34,770 bases of DNA, taken from the NCBI GenBank assembly GCA_001557035.1, contig LSKJ01000224.1, positions 1 to 34,770 on the forward strand, given 5' to 3'. A model generated the notes under the pieces. It had not been told where the DNA came from and did not search any database. It was given only the letters and a program-made list of their open reading frames with translations. The number at the start of each line of letters is the position of its first letter. Within the stretch, counting starts at the first letter, position 1. Of the stretch, positions 16,712 to 24,587 are shown in pieces. This DNA is from Rhodospirillaceae bacterium CCH5-H10 (GTDB lineage Bacteria; Pseudomonadota; Alphaproteobacteria; Reyranellales; Reyranellaceae). Position numbers and translations under genes: made by a program.

Positions 16712-17256
16712 AATCGGCAGGCCGGGACGTGGCGCAGGTAGTGGTCGAAGTCGGGCGTGCTGGCGCGCGGGTCCTTGGCTTCCTCGTCGTAACGGCGCAG
16801 GCGCACGGCTTCGGCGTGATACGGATTGGCGCGGAAGGCCTCGACCTCGTCGGGCGACATCAGGCCACCCTGCAGCTCGAGGCTGCGAACCGAATCGGGC
16901 GCGAGCTTGCCGAAATAGTCGGCCTCGACCGTGCAGAGATAGCGCTTGGCGGTGACGTGCAGGCGGACCGGCTCGCTCACCGCGGGGCCGAAGCGCTCGG
17001 CCAGCCACTGCGCGCCCAGCTCCTCGTGCACGTCGTCGACGCCGCGCGAGGCCGGATCTTCGCCGAGCTGGTGGATCATGTGCCCGACATCGTGCAGCAG
17101 CGAGGCCAGCACCGTCGCCGGCGGAGCACCGTCGGCTTCCGCCAGCGCCGCTGCCTGCAGCGCATGCTGGAGCTGGTTGATCTCGGAGAGGCCGTAACGC
17201 CGCGTGGCGCGGCCGACGAAGATATCCAGGAGTTCCTGGCGCAGCGGATCGCTCAT
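16696..17256 (-). CDS. HD-domain diiron oxygenase-like protein, PhnZ/TmpB family
   Basis: 186 residues. The HD metal pattern is H31, H55-D56, H77, H100 and D162, and LHVTAKRYLCTVEADYF with SLELQGGLMSPDE matches the PhnZ/TmpB group. Those enzymes are mixed-valent diiron oxygenases cleaving hydroxylated aminophosphonates. Y21 corresponds to the PhnZ gating tyrosine, but the partner Glu position (PhnZ E27, from memory) is S24, with E25 next to it. No phosphonate transport or PhnY-like gene is in the window, so the substrate may differ. The ATG shares ATGA with the upstream hydrolase stop. The final residues SSRA and the stop are encoded by a palindromic repeat. Confidence 0.82.
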   Translation of the reverse strand: MSDPLRQELLDIFVGRATRRYGLSEINQLQHALQAAALAEADGAPPATVLASLLHDVGHMIHQLGEDPASRGVDDVHEELGAQWLAERFGPAVSEPVRLHVTAKRYLCTVEADYFGKLAPDSVRSLELQGGLMSPDEVEAFRANPYHAEAVRLRRYDEEAKDPRASTPDFDHYLRHVPACRLSSRA

Positions 17257-18314
17257 GCGTTCTTTTTACCATGAACCGGGGCGTAGCCGGGAATCATGGA
17301 GAGCGCCTGTCGCAGGGGGTCCGCCTGCCACGCGCGCGTAACAAAATCGCCATGCATGTCGAGCCCACCCGTGGAGCCCACGAAGGCCGCGGTGCCCGGA
17401 GTCAGGCTCTTCGGGAGGCTGCGCGCGAACGAAATACGCCTCTTGGCGAGCAGGCCCTGCAGCACCACGTTCTCGTCCCTGGTCGATTCCGTGAAGGCGC
17501 TCAACAGGAAGGCCTGCTGGCGGCGGGCGGCGAACCAGGCGGCGAACTTGTCCTCGTCGCCATAGAGCGCATCCAGGAGGATGAGCCCCTTCACGCGATG
17601 GTTGGCGCCACCGCGCTGCAGCGCATAGGCCGCCGACAGGTAGCCGCCGCTGTAGGCCACGATCACCACGGAGGCGAGGTTGAAGCCGCGGCCGGCGCTC
17701 TTGTTGCCGTAGAGGCGCATCAGCCGCTCGGCCGCCTCGTCGAGATACTTGGCGAAATGCCCGCCGCGCCAGAAATTGCCGGCGCTGGAATCGAGCGCAT
17801 CGAGCGCGAGCTGTGGCGCCACCAGCGCGATGTTCTGGCCGGATTCCGCGATCTGCCGCGGCACCGCCTGGCGCATCGCCACGTCGCGTTCCAGCGTGGC
17901 GCCCTGACCGTGGAGGAAGAGGACGATCAGGACAGGCTTTGTGGGATCGAAGCCCTGCGGCAGGTAGAGCAGCGAGCGGCGGTCGCTGTAGGCCGTCTCT
18001 TCCCAATAGACGTCGCCACGGCCGGTCGTGTGGCCGCGCCGCTTGCCGTCGCGCGCGTCGAGGAACGGCTTCGTCGTGTCGGGAATGACGCCGCGATAGG
18101 GGAAGGGCGAGCTGTCGAAGGCGACGAGCAGCATCTTCGCCTCCTTGAGCGCAGCCGACGGTGGAGCGGCGGCGGGCTTGGCCGCATGCACCGGCGCAGA
18201 CTTGGCGGCAGGCTTCGCTGCCTGCCGCTTGCTGGGCGTCCGGGGCTTCTTCGGCTGGGCGTGCGCAACGGTCGGCATCAGGAGAGCCCCCAGCAGCAGC
18301 GCCCGCCGCTTCAC
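17253..18314 (-). CDS. Exported alpha/beta-hydrolase-like protein
   Basis: 353 residues from a GTG that overlaps the upstream stop (GTGA). A Sec signal peptide (about 1-19, cleavage after VAHA) is followed by a Lys/Ala/Pro-rich linker to about residue 58 and then a hydrolase domain. LFLHGQGAT at 132-140 is the oxyanion loop, VAYSGGYLS places a nucleophile at S222, and GGLDMHGDFV places H321 near the end. The acid is likely D248 or D253. An esterase or amidase in the periplasm is inferred. It is translationally coupled on both sides, to the membrane spermidine-synthase-like gene and to the HD oxygenase gene. Confidence 0.8.
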   Translation of the reverse strand: MKRRALLLGALLMPTVAHAQPKKPRTPSKRQAAKPAAKSAPVHAAKPAAAPPSAALKEAKMLLVAFDSSPFPYRGVIPDTTKPFLDARDGKRRGHTTGRGDVYWEETAYSDRRSLLYLPQGFDPTKPVLIVLFLHGQGATLERDVAMRQAVPRQIAESGQNIALVAPQLALDALDSSAGNFWRGGHFAKYLDEAAERLMRLYGNKSAGRGFNLASVVIVAYSGGYLSAAYALQRGGANHRVKGLILLDALYGDEDKFAAWFAARRQQAFLLSAFTESTRDENVVLQGLLAKRRISFARSLPKSLTPGTAAFVGSTGGLDMHGDFVTRAWQADPLRQALSMIPGYAPVHGKKNA

Positions 18315-20971
18315 GCGGCGGCGGGCCGCCCTGCCCCCGTGGCCTTGGGCTGGAGCGGCATGAGGACGGAGAAGAACGTCGGCCACGCGATCAGGTAGGC
18401 GAAGGCGCCGACCAGCACCACGGCCGGCAGGCCGAAGCTGGTCGCCACGATCGGCACCAGCGCGGCGCCGATGACCGAGAAGCAGCCGTTGATGCCCCAG
18501 GCCCACAGGAACATGTGGTCCTTGCCGAGGCGGCCCAGCGTCGTCATCGCCGTCGGCATGGGGAAGCCCATGAGGAATGCCGGCGGGAAGATGATCAGCA
18601 GGCAGAGCAGGATGCGCAGCGCATAGGGCAGCGTGCCGATCCAGTCGAGCGCGTAGTCGATGGTGAAGGCGTAGGTCACCAGGATCGCGAAGATCGCCAG
18701 GAACACCTTGGGCATGAAGGTGCGCGACCGGTCGAGGAAGCGTTCGGAGTAGAAGCTGCCGATGCCGGAGAAGACCAGCATGCCGGTGATCAGCACCGAT
18801 GCCGACACGGTGGCGTTGGAGAGGGCCAGGATGAAGTGGGAGATCATGCCCACCTCGACGATGATGTACCCCAGGCCCAGGCACAGGAAGTAGATCATCG
18901 TGCCGGCCTTGCCGGGATAGCGGCTGAAGATGGTGCGCCAGCCGAAGATCACCGGGAACAGCACCAGGGTCAGCGCGAAGACCGTCGCAATGCCGAGCGT
19001 CGCCCACAGAAGCAGGTAGCCCCATTCGTCCTGAACCAGCTCGAGCCGGTCGGTGAACTTCAGAAGGTCGGGCACCTTGATGTAGGCGGCGAAGTACGGC
19101 TGGTGGTTGGTCAGGATACGCGTGTCGAAGACGTACTGGTCGGCGACCTTCTGCCAGCCGCCCTCGATCAGGTAGTGCCAGGCGAGGCGGCCGAGCACGG
19201 TGGCCGGCACGACCGGCGCGGGCGGCGGGCCGTCGGCTTTGGCTTCGGTCGCTCCGGGAGCGCCGGGCGGCGGCTTGTCGTTGGGCTCGGTCTCCGCCGG
19301 CGCGGTCGGATCGACGGCGTGGCCGGTGAAGAAGAACTGGTCGCGATAGTCCTGCAGGATCTGCTTCAGGTCGGACGTGTCGACCTTGAAGCCGGGATAA
19401 TAGATCTCGTCGAACGACATCGCCTTGGTGTGGGCGTTGAGCAGTTCGATCTCCGCGGCCGTGAAACCGTCGCGCTTGTAGAGCACGGTGGCGGTCGAGA
19501 GGTAGGACGAGACGACGTAGAACTTCTGGGCGATGTCCTTGCCGCCGTCGACGTCACGCGCCGCGGCGACCATCGTGGCATAGAGCTTCAGCACCGACTT
19601 CGGCGGCTCTTCCTTGTTCCACAGCGTCACCGACAGGACACCGGCCGGCGCCAGGGCGCGCATGTAGGCGCTCATCGCCTCGCGGCTGTAGGAATACTTC
19701 TCGACGATCGAGAAGCCGCCCGGGCTCGACAGGCCGGCCGAATCGGCCAGCGACAGGTCGATCACGTCATAGCGGTTCTTCGTATGCGAGACGTAGAGGC
19801 GGCCATCGTAGTCGATGACGTTGACCTTGGGATTGTTGAGGACGTCGCCGGTGAAGTCGCGCAGGTACTTGTCCTCGCGGAAGGCCGTCAGCAGCGCGGG
19901 ATTTCCCTCGGCCACCGTGACCTGGCTGGAGCCCGACTTCAGCGCCACCGCCGTCGAGATGCCGCCGCCGAACTGGACCACGAAGGTCTTCGGGTCCTTC
20001 TTCAGCAGGTACGGGTAGTACATCGGCAGGAACCGGAAATAGGCCGTCTCCTCGGCCGGCAGGTCCTTGATGATGCCCGCTGGGCCTTCGGAATCGATGT
20101 AGAGGCCGAGATAGGCGTTCGACGGCATCTTCTTCAGGTTGAAGGCCGCATTGTCGGACTGGCCCGGCGCAAAGTGCAGGTAGGAACTGGAATAGACTTC
20201 GATGTAGCCGAACGGCGAGGCGCGCTCGTAGACGCGCGCCGCGTCGGGAAACTTGCGGGCGTAGGAAACGCCCTTGTAGTCGGACACGGCGAGCTTGGGG
20301 ATGCCCAGCACCTGCGGCGCGAAGTGATGCACCGCGGCCGACAGGATCGCCACGACGACGATGGCCAGGGTGCCGCGACGATCGCCCAGCGCCACGAACC
20401 ACAGCACGCCGCCGGCCAGCCAGAGGATCAGCGGCGCCATGATCAGGTCGTCGGGCCGCCAGAGGTACATCGCCAGCAGCACGGTGAGGCCACACAGGCC
20501 CGAGCCGACGAGATCGGCGAAGTAGACACGGCTGAAGGTCTTCTGCGCCTTCAGGAAGATCACGCCGAGATAGAGCGCGCCCGCTAGGAACGGCAGGAAG
20601 TAGAGCACGAAGTTGGCGAACAGACGCCACTTCTGCATCGGGTCGGAGATCAGGAAGATCGCGTTGAACGGCACCTGCTGGGCGGCGAGGTTGCACACCA
20701 CCATCAGCGGCCCGAAGGCCAGCAGGGCGCCCTTGACCGAGCCCACCCAATGCCGCTCGAACCAGCTCTTGCCCACGCACATCACGGCGCTGGTGAGACC
20801 GAAGCCGAACATCGCGAGGCTCACGACCAGCGAGCCGAAATGGGCCCAGCTGCCGACCGAGAACACGCGCATGATGCCGATCTGCAGCGCGATGATGCTG
20901 CCGGCGACAAGGCCTACGGACAGATAGAAGGAGAGCGGCGGGCGATGATCGAGATCGACCGTGATGGACAA
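18311..20971 (-). CDS. Membrane-embedded spermidine-synthase-like protein
   Basis: 886 residues in three parts: N-terminal membrane segments (about 15-215), a Rossmann-like methyltransferase/aminopropyltransferase domain (about 240-540) with VVQFGGGIST at 331-340 and acidic E355, a Pro-rich linker (about 555-595), then C-terminal membrane segments (about 640-880). This is the layout of large bacterial fused transporter-like spermidine synthase homologues, whose substrates are mostly unknown. True polyamine synthesis is doubtful because the catalytic Asp motif is not obvious. The start is a TTG seven bases after GGAG; the next Met is at residue 34, inside the first membrane segment. It heads a three-gene coupled unit. 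Confidence 0.82.
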   Translation of the reverse strand: MSITVDLDHRPPLSFYLSVGLVAGSIIALQIGIMRVFSVGSWAHFGSLVVSLAMFGFGLTSAVMCVGKSWFERHWVGSVKGALLAFGPLMVVCNLAAQQVPFNAIFLISDPMQKWRLFANFVLYFLPFLAGALYLGVIFLKAQKTFSRVYFADLVGSGLCGLTVLLAMYLWRPDDLIMAPLILWLAGGVLWFVALGDRRGTLAIVVVAILSAAVHHFAPQVLGIPKLAVSDYKGVSYARKFPDAARVYERASPFGYIEVYSSSYLHFAPGQSDNAAFNLKKMPSNAYLGLYIDSEGPAGIIKDLPAEETAYFRFLPMYYPYLLKKDPKTFVVQFGGGISTAVALKSGSSQVTVAEGNPALLTAFREDKYLRDFTGDVLNNPKVNVIDYDGRLYVSHTKNRYDVIDLSLADSAGLSSPGGFSIVEKYSYSREAMSAYMRALAPAGVLSVTLWNKEEPPKSVLKLYATMVAAARDVDGGKDIAQKFYVVSSYLSTATVLYKRDGFTAAEIELLNAHTKAMSFDEIYYPGFKVDTSDLKQILQDYRDQFFFTGHAVDPTAPAETEPNDKPPPGAPGATEAKADGPPPAPVVPATVLGRLAWHYLIEGGWQKVADQYVFDTRILTNHQPYFAAYIKVPDLLKFTDRLELVQDEWGYLLLWATLGIATVFALTLVLFPVIFGWRTIFSRYPGKAGTMIYFLCLGLGYIIVEVGMISHFILALSNATVSASVLITGMLVFSGIGSFYSERFLDRSRTFMPKVFLAIFAILVTYAFTIDYALDWIGTLPYALRILLCLLIIFPPAFLMGFPMPTAMTTLGRLGKDHMFLWAWGINGCFSVIGAALVPIVATSFGLPAVVLVGAFAYLIAWPTFFSVLMPLQPKATGAGRPAAA

Positions 20972-20995
20972 GGGAGATCTCCGTTGTTCTTGTTG

Positions 20996-21012
20996 GATCG
21001 CTTTGTGCGATC
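20996..21012 (-). promoter_or_regulatory. Inverted repeat upstream of the spermidine-synthase-like gene
   Basis: Perfect arms GATCGC and GCGATC with a 5-base spacer lie 24-41 bases before the TTG start. The ribosome-binding site itself sits in a second palindrome, GGAGATCTCC (20973-20982). These could be an operator or leader hairpin that limits translation. Structure only; no regulator can be named. Confidence 0.3.
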
Positions 21013-21050
21013 TCTAGAGGGGTAGTGGGTAACCGATCCCAGAAACTCGT

Positions 21051-21120
21051 GTCATCCCGAACGCAGTGAGGGATCTTTCACCGCGTCCGATCAAGGGTCC
21101 CTCGCTACGCTCGGGATGAC
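21051..21120. repeat. Paired palindromic intergenic repeat, copy 2
   Basis: 70 bases with the same outer arms GTCATCCCGA and TCGGGATGAC as the copy at 16636-16711, and the same right-hand unit CTCGC-TACGCTCGGGATGAC except for one missing T. It lies between the methyltransferase-like gene and the spermidine-synthase-like gene, both on the minus strand. It is probably one of many copies in the genome. Confidence 0.85.
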
Positions 21121-21161
21121 ACCGGGACTTCGGTATCATCCGCGAGCGTCACGCCCAACTT

Positions 21162-22031
21162 TTAGCGGTTGTGCGTGCCGACGATCTTGTCGCCTTCGAG
21201 CTTGGTGAAGGGCACGAACGGCACGATCTTGCCGCCGTAGATGTCCTCGCGGCTCGTCGTGATGGAGCCGTCGGCGCCCTGGGTCTTGGTGACCTTGAGA
21301 ACGCGCTGCGCGCCTGGCGGGCCGACCGGGATCACCATCAGGCCGCCGGCCTTGAGCTGCTGCAGCAGCGGCGGCGGCACGTGGTCGATGCCGCAGGTCA
21401 CGATGATCTTGTCGAACGGGGCCGCGTCTTCCCAACCATAGAAGCCGTCGGAGGCCTTCGTCTTGATGTGCTTGAACTCGGTGTAGCCCTTGTCGATCAG
21501 CTTGTCGTACAGGCCCCGCGTACGCTGGGCGAGCGGCGCGATGATCTCGATCGTGTAGGCGTTCTCGGTGAGATTGGCGATGTAGGCGGACTGCACGCCC
21601 GAACCGGTGCCGATCTCGAGCACCTTCTCGCCGCGCTTCACGTCGATGACGTTGGTCATGCGGCCCTGCACGTGCGGGCCGGACATGGTCACGCCATAGC
21701 CGATGTCGAGGAAGGCGTGCTCGTAGGCGCGCTTGTGGATCGCCGGGCTGATCGCGGAGAATTCCTCGCGCGGGGTCAGCAGGAAGGCGCGCATCGTCGC
21801 CTGGCCCCAGATGTCCTTGTTCCGGATCAGCGCCTGGAAGCGATCCCAGCGCTGGCCGAGGAACACGGGATCTTCACCGCGGGCCTTGCCCCAGGCGATG
21901 AAGTTTTCGCGCGAGTCCATCGGCGGGTTGAGGTCCCAGCTGTAGGGCTTGATCGTGGCGGCGATGGCCGGGGCGGCCAGGGCACCGGCGGCGAGCGCAA
22001 CCGAGCCGGAGACGAAAGTACGTCTCTTCAA
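21162..22031 (-). CDS. Tat-exported protein-L-isoaspartate O-methyltransferase-like protein
   Basis: 289 residues. The start is set by AAGGAGG six bases before a TTG at 22031, giving MKRRTFVSGSVALAAG, a Tat-type signal (K-R-R-T-F) cleaved near APAIA (about 24). The mature domain has MSGPHVQGRM (PIMT substrate motif like ISQPYM), the SAM motif VLEIGTGSGVQS at 137-148 and ribose-binding E162. PIMT enzymes repair isoaspartyl residues using SAM, which is not expected in the periplasm, so export is puzzling. A GTG at 22055 would add eight residues but has no ribosome-binding site. The gene is divergent from the Bug receptor gene. Confidence 0.85.
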   Translation of the reverse strand: MKRRTFVSGSVALAAGALAAPAIAATIKPYSWDLNPPMDSRENFIAWGKARGEDPVFLGQRWDRFQALIRNKDIWGQATMRAFLLTPREEFSAISPAIHKRAYEHAFLDIGYGVTMSGPHVQGRMTNVIDVKRGEKVLEIGTGSGVQSAYIANLTENAYTIEIIAPLAQRTRGLYDKLIDKGYTEFKHIKTKASDGFYGWEDAAPFDKIIVTCGIDHVPPPLLQQLKAGGLMVIPVGPPGAQRVLKVTKTQGADGSITTSREDIYGGKIVPFVPFTKLEGDKIVGTHNR

Positions 22032-22197
22032 GATATTCCTCCTTGGCGCGGACACATTGGGAGAGGGAGAAAATCACCGGAAAAGCCGGCAATTCGAGGC
22101 GACCGCACGTCAAATAGATACGGGAATTGTGGCGGATTTGCCAGCGCGGCCGTGCTAGTTCGTCGGTAACAACGATGAATCAAGGGAGGAATGAAAA

Positions 22198-23202
22198 ATG
22201 ATCCGCAATCTGTCTCGCCGCGCCGCCCTGGGCGCCGCCGCTTCCCTGCCGGCGGCCGCCCTGCTGCCCCGGGGCCTGCAGGCGCAGGCGGCCTGGAAGC
22301 CGACCCAGAACGTCCGCATGGTCGTGCCGGCCGCTCCCGGCGGTACAACCGACATCGTGGCCCGCCTGCTGGCCTCCTACCTCACCGAGGCCTGGGGCCA
22401 GTCCTGCGTCGTCGACAACAAATCGGGCGCCGGCGGCGTCATCGGCTCGACCGAGGTCGTCAAGGCCGCCCCCGACGGCAACACCGTCCTGATGGGCAAT
22501 ATCGGCCCGCAGTCGATCGCCTATTCGCTCTACCGCAACATGCCCTACACGCCGGCCAGCCTGATCCCGGTGTCCAACGTCATCACCGCTCCCAACGTGC
22601 TGGTGGTCCATCCCTCGGTTCCGGCCAAGACGGTGCCGGAATTCGTGGCCTGGCTGAAGGCGCAGAACGGCAAGGCCTCCTACGCGTCCTCCGGCACCGG
22701 CCAGTCGCCCCATCTCTGCGGCGCCTGGTTCCTGCAGCTCACGGGCACGAAGGCCGAGCACATTCCCTATCGCGGCGCGGCGCCGGCGCTGGCCGACCTG
22801 ACGGCCGGCGTCACCCAGTTCTTCTTCGACAACCTGACGACCGCCATCGAGTTCGTGCGCGCGGGCAAGCTCCGGGCGCTCGGCCTCACCTCCGCCCAGC
22901 GCAACCCGATGGTGCCGGATCTCGTCCCAATCAACGAGACCATGCCGGAGCTCAAGCCTTTCGACGTGTCGACCTGGTTCGGGGTGTTCCTGCCGGCCAA
23001 CACGCCCAAGCCCATCGTCGATTCGTTCAACGCCCAGATGAAGGCGTGGCTCAGCGACGAGAAGACCAAGGAGCGCTTCAAGACCATGGCCGGTTTCCCG
23101 GCCTACGGCACGCCCGACGAGTTCAAGGCCTTCGTCACGGCCCAGATCGCGCAATGGAAGGGCGTCATCGACAAGGAAGGGCTGAAGCTCGACGTCCACT
23201 GA
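22198..23202 (+). CDS. Bug/TctC-family tripartite tricarboxylate receptor
   Basis: 334-residue periplasmic receptor. A Tat-like signal (NLSRRAALGAAASLPAAAL, cleavage near LQA|QA about 29) is followed by the family opening VRMVVPAAPGGTTDIVAR and the conserved VDNKSGAGGVIGS. YRGAAPALADLTAGVTQ and the closing YGTPDEFKAFV segment are also typical. These bind carboxylates or other small organics. No TctA or TctB membrane genes are nearby, as is usual for expanded orphan Bug sets. GGGAGGA precedes the ATG at a 7-base distance. It converges on the SDR gene with only three bases between stops. Confidence 0.95.
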   Translation: MIRNLSRRAALGAAASLPAAALLPRGLQAQAAWKPTQNVRMVVPAAPGGTTDIVARLLASYLTEAWGQSCVVDNKSGAGGVIGSTEVVKAAPDGNTVLMGNIGPQSIAYSLYRNMPYTPASLIPVSNVITAPNVLVVHPSVPAKTVPEFVAWLKAQNGKASYASSGTGQSPHLCGAWFLQLTGTKAEHIPYRGAAPALADLTAGVTQFFFDNLTTAIEFVRAGKLRALGLTSAQRNPMVPDLVPINETMPELKPFDVSTWFGVFLPANTPKPIVDSFNAQMKAWLSDEKTKERFKTMAGFPAYGTPDEFKAFVTAQIAQWKGVIDKEGLKLDVH

Positions 23203-23205
23203 ACC

Positions 23206-24000
23206 TCACATGATCTGGTTCACCACGCCGCCATCGACACGCATGGCGGCGCCCGACGTGCCGGAGGCGGCTTCGCTGCAGAGATAAACCCCGAGCGCTG
23301 CCACCTCCTCTGAGGAGGTGAAGCGCCGGATCAGCGTGGTCGGCCGGAAGTCGCGCAGGAAGCCTGCCTCGATTTCCGCGACACTCACGCCCATGGCCGC
23401 GGCCCGCTCGGCGCGCAGGCGGTCGGTATTCTCGGTGTGCGTCGGACCGGGCAGCAGGGAGTTGACGGTGACGCCGGTGCCGGCGAGCTCCATGGCGAAG
23501 CCGCGCGACAGGGAAAGCTGCGCCGTCTTCGTCATGCCGTAGTGGATCATCTCCCTGGGAATGTTCAGCGCCGATTCGCTGGAGACGAAGACGATGCGGC
23601 CCCAGCCACGCCCGGCCATTCCCGGCGCGTAGTGGCGCGTGAAGCGCACGCCGCTCATGACGTTGACCTCGAAGAAGCGCTGCCATTCGCCGTCGTCGAT
23701 CTCGAAGGCGGGCTTGCGGCCATAGATGCCCAGATTGTTCACCAGGATGTCGATCTGCGGCACCTTGCCGAACACGACCTTCGCGCCCTCCGCCGTGGCG
23801 CAATCCGCCGCGATGCCCGTGGCCTTGGCTTCCGGCACGGCGTCCCTCAGCCGCTTCAATGCGTCGTCGACGCCCGCCTGCCCGCGGCCCGTGATCACCA
23901 CGCTCGCTCCTTCGGCGGCGAGCCCCTTGGCGATGGCGTAGCCGATACCCGCGGTCGAGCCGGTAATCAGCGCATGCTTGTTGGCCAGTCCCAGATCCAT
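23206..24000 (-). CDS. Short-chain dehydrogenase/reductase
   Basis: 264 residues of the classical SDR family. The cofactor motif TGSTAGIG is at 13-20, NNLG is at 88-91, the catalytic serine is S140 or S141 (FVSSES), and Y154-G-M-T-K158 is the catalytic pair. R40 after the second strand suggests NADP(H) preference. It is similar to 3-oxoacyl-ACP reductases, but the substrate is unknown. The start MDLGLANK has GGGAGAGG at good distance; an upstream ATG at 24027 would add nine residues. It is divergent from the AhpD-like gene, so the 101-base gap holds promoters for both. Confidence 0.92.
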   Translation of the reverse strand: MDLGLANKHALITGSTAGIGYAIAKGLAAEGASVVITGRGQAGVDDALKRLRDAVPEAKATGIAADCATAEGAKVVFGKVPQIDILVNNLGIYGRKPAFEIDDGEWQRFFEVNVMSGVRFTRHYAPGMAGRGWGRIVFVSSESALNIPREMIHYGMTKTAQLSLSRGFAMELAGTGVTVNSLLPGPTHTENTDRLRAERAAAMGVSVAEIEAGFLRDFRPTTLIRRFTSSEEVAALGVYLCSEAASGTSGAAMRVDGGVVNQIM

Positions 24001-24047
24001 GACGTCCTCTCCCTCGGGGCGCGGCACGGTAGGCAGCGCTCAAGGCC

Positions 24048-24075
24048 TTGCCAAGCGGCGGCTCGGGTCTAATAT
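24048..24075 (+). promoter_or_regulatory. Predicted sigma70-type promoter of the AhpD-like gene
   Basis: TTGCCA (24048-24053) and TAATAT (24070-24075) are separated by 16 bases, close to consensus for a -35/-10 pair. A transcript would start near 24082, giving a leader of about 20 bases that contains the GGAG ribosome-binding site. Confidence 0.55.
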
Positions 24076-24089
24076 CAGCACTCTGATAT
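24072..24089. promoter_or_regulatory. Operator-like palindrome ATATCAG-CACT-CTGATAT
   Basis: Perfect 7-base inverted repeat with a 4-base spacer, overlapping the predicted -10 element and start point of the AhpD-like gene. A dimeric repressor bound here would block transcription. No regulator gene is adjacent, so its identity is unknown. Confidence 0.55.
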
Positions 24090-24101
24090 ATGGAGCCGTC
24101 G

Positions 24102-24572
24102 ATGTCCCATCCCCGCCTCACCTACGATGCCTTCGCGAAGATCGCGCCCGTCGCCCAGCAGTCGCTGATCGCGATGGGCCGGCAGGCCGACGAATCAGGC
24201 ATCGACAAGCAGATCGTCGAACTGGTGAAACTGCGCGTCTCCCAGATCAACAACTGCGCCTTCTGCCTGCAGATCCACCTCAACGTCTCGCGAAAGCTCG
24301 GACTGCCGCAGGAGAAGCTCGACCTGGTAGCGACCTGGGAAGAGGCCGGCATCTTTTCCGACCGGGAATGCGCGGCCCTGACCTGGGCCGAAACGCTGAC
24401 GCAGCTGGCGGGGCGCAGCGTGCCGGACGAAGCCTACGAGGCGATCCGCAGGCACTTCAGCGAGGAGGAAGTCACCTTCCTCTCGGTCGCCATCGCCACC
24501 ATCAATGCCTGGAACCGTCTCGGCGCGGCCTTTCGCTTCGCCCCGCCGATCCAGAAGCGTGCGGCCGCGTGA
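24102..24572 (+). CDS. AhpD-like carboxymuconolactone decarboxylase-family protein
   Basis: 156 residues of the CMD/AhpD superfamily. The complete AhpD-type redox motif E-X11-C-X2-C-X3-H is present as E40, C52, C55 and H59 (QINNCAFCLQIH), so a peroxide-linked thiol peroxidase or alkylhydroperoxidase role is likely rather than lactone decarboxylation. The start at 24102 follows GGAG by six bases; the earlier ATG at 24090 lies inside the palindrome and lacks a site. It converges on the histidine kinase gene with 15 bases between stops. The strong promoter and palindrome suggest inducible expression, perhaps by oxidative stress. Confidence 0.9.
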   Translation: MSHPRLTYDAFAKIAPVAQQSLIAMGRQADESGIDKQIVELVKLRVSQINNCAFCLQIHLNVSRKLGLPQEKLDLVATWEEAGIFSDRECAALTWAETLTQLAGRSVPDEAYEAIRRHFSEEEVTFLSVAIATINAWNRLGAAFRFAPPIQKRAAA

Positions 24573-24587
24573 TCTCGCGCGAAAAGG

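Noticed and set aside
16629..16955. Frames reading through the palindromic repeat (for example IVIPSVSEGSF)
   Set aside because: This text is the translated repeat plus antisense of the HD gene; such peptides arise wherever the repeat is read.
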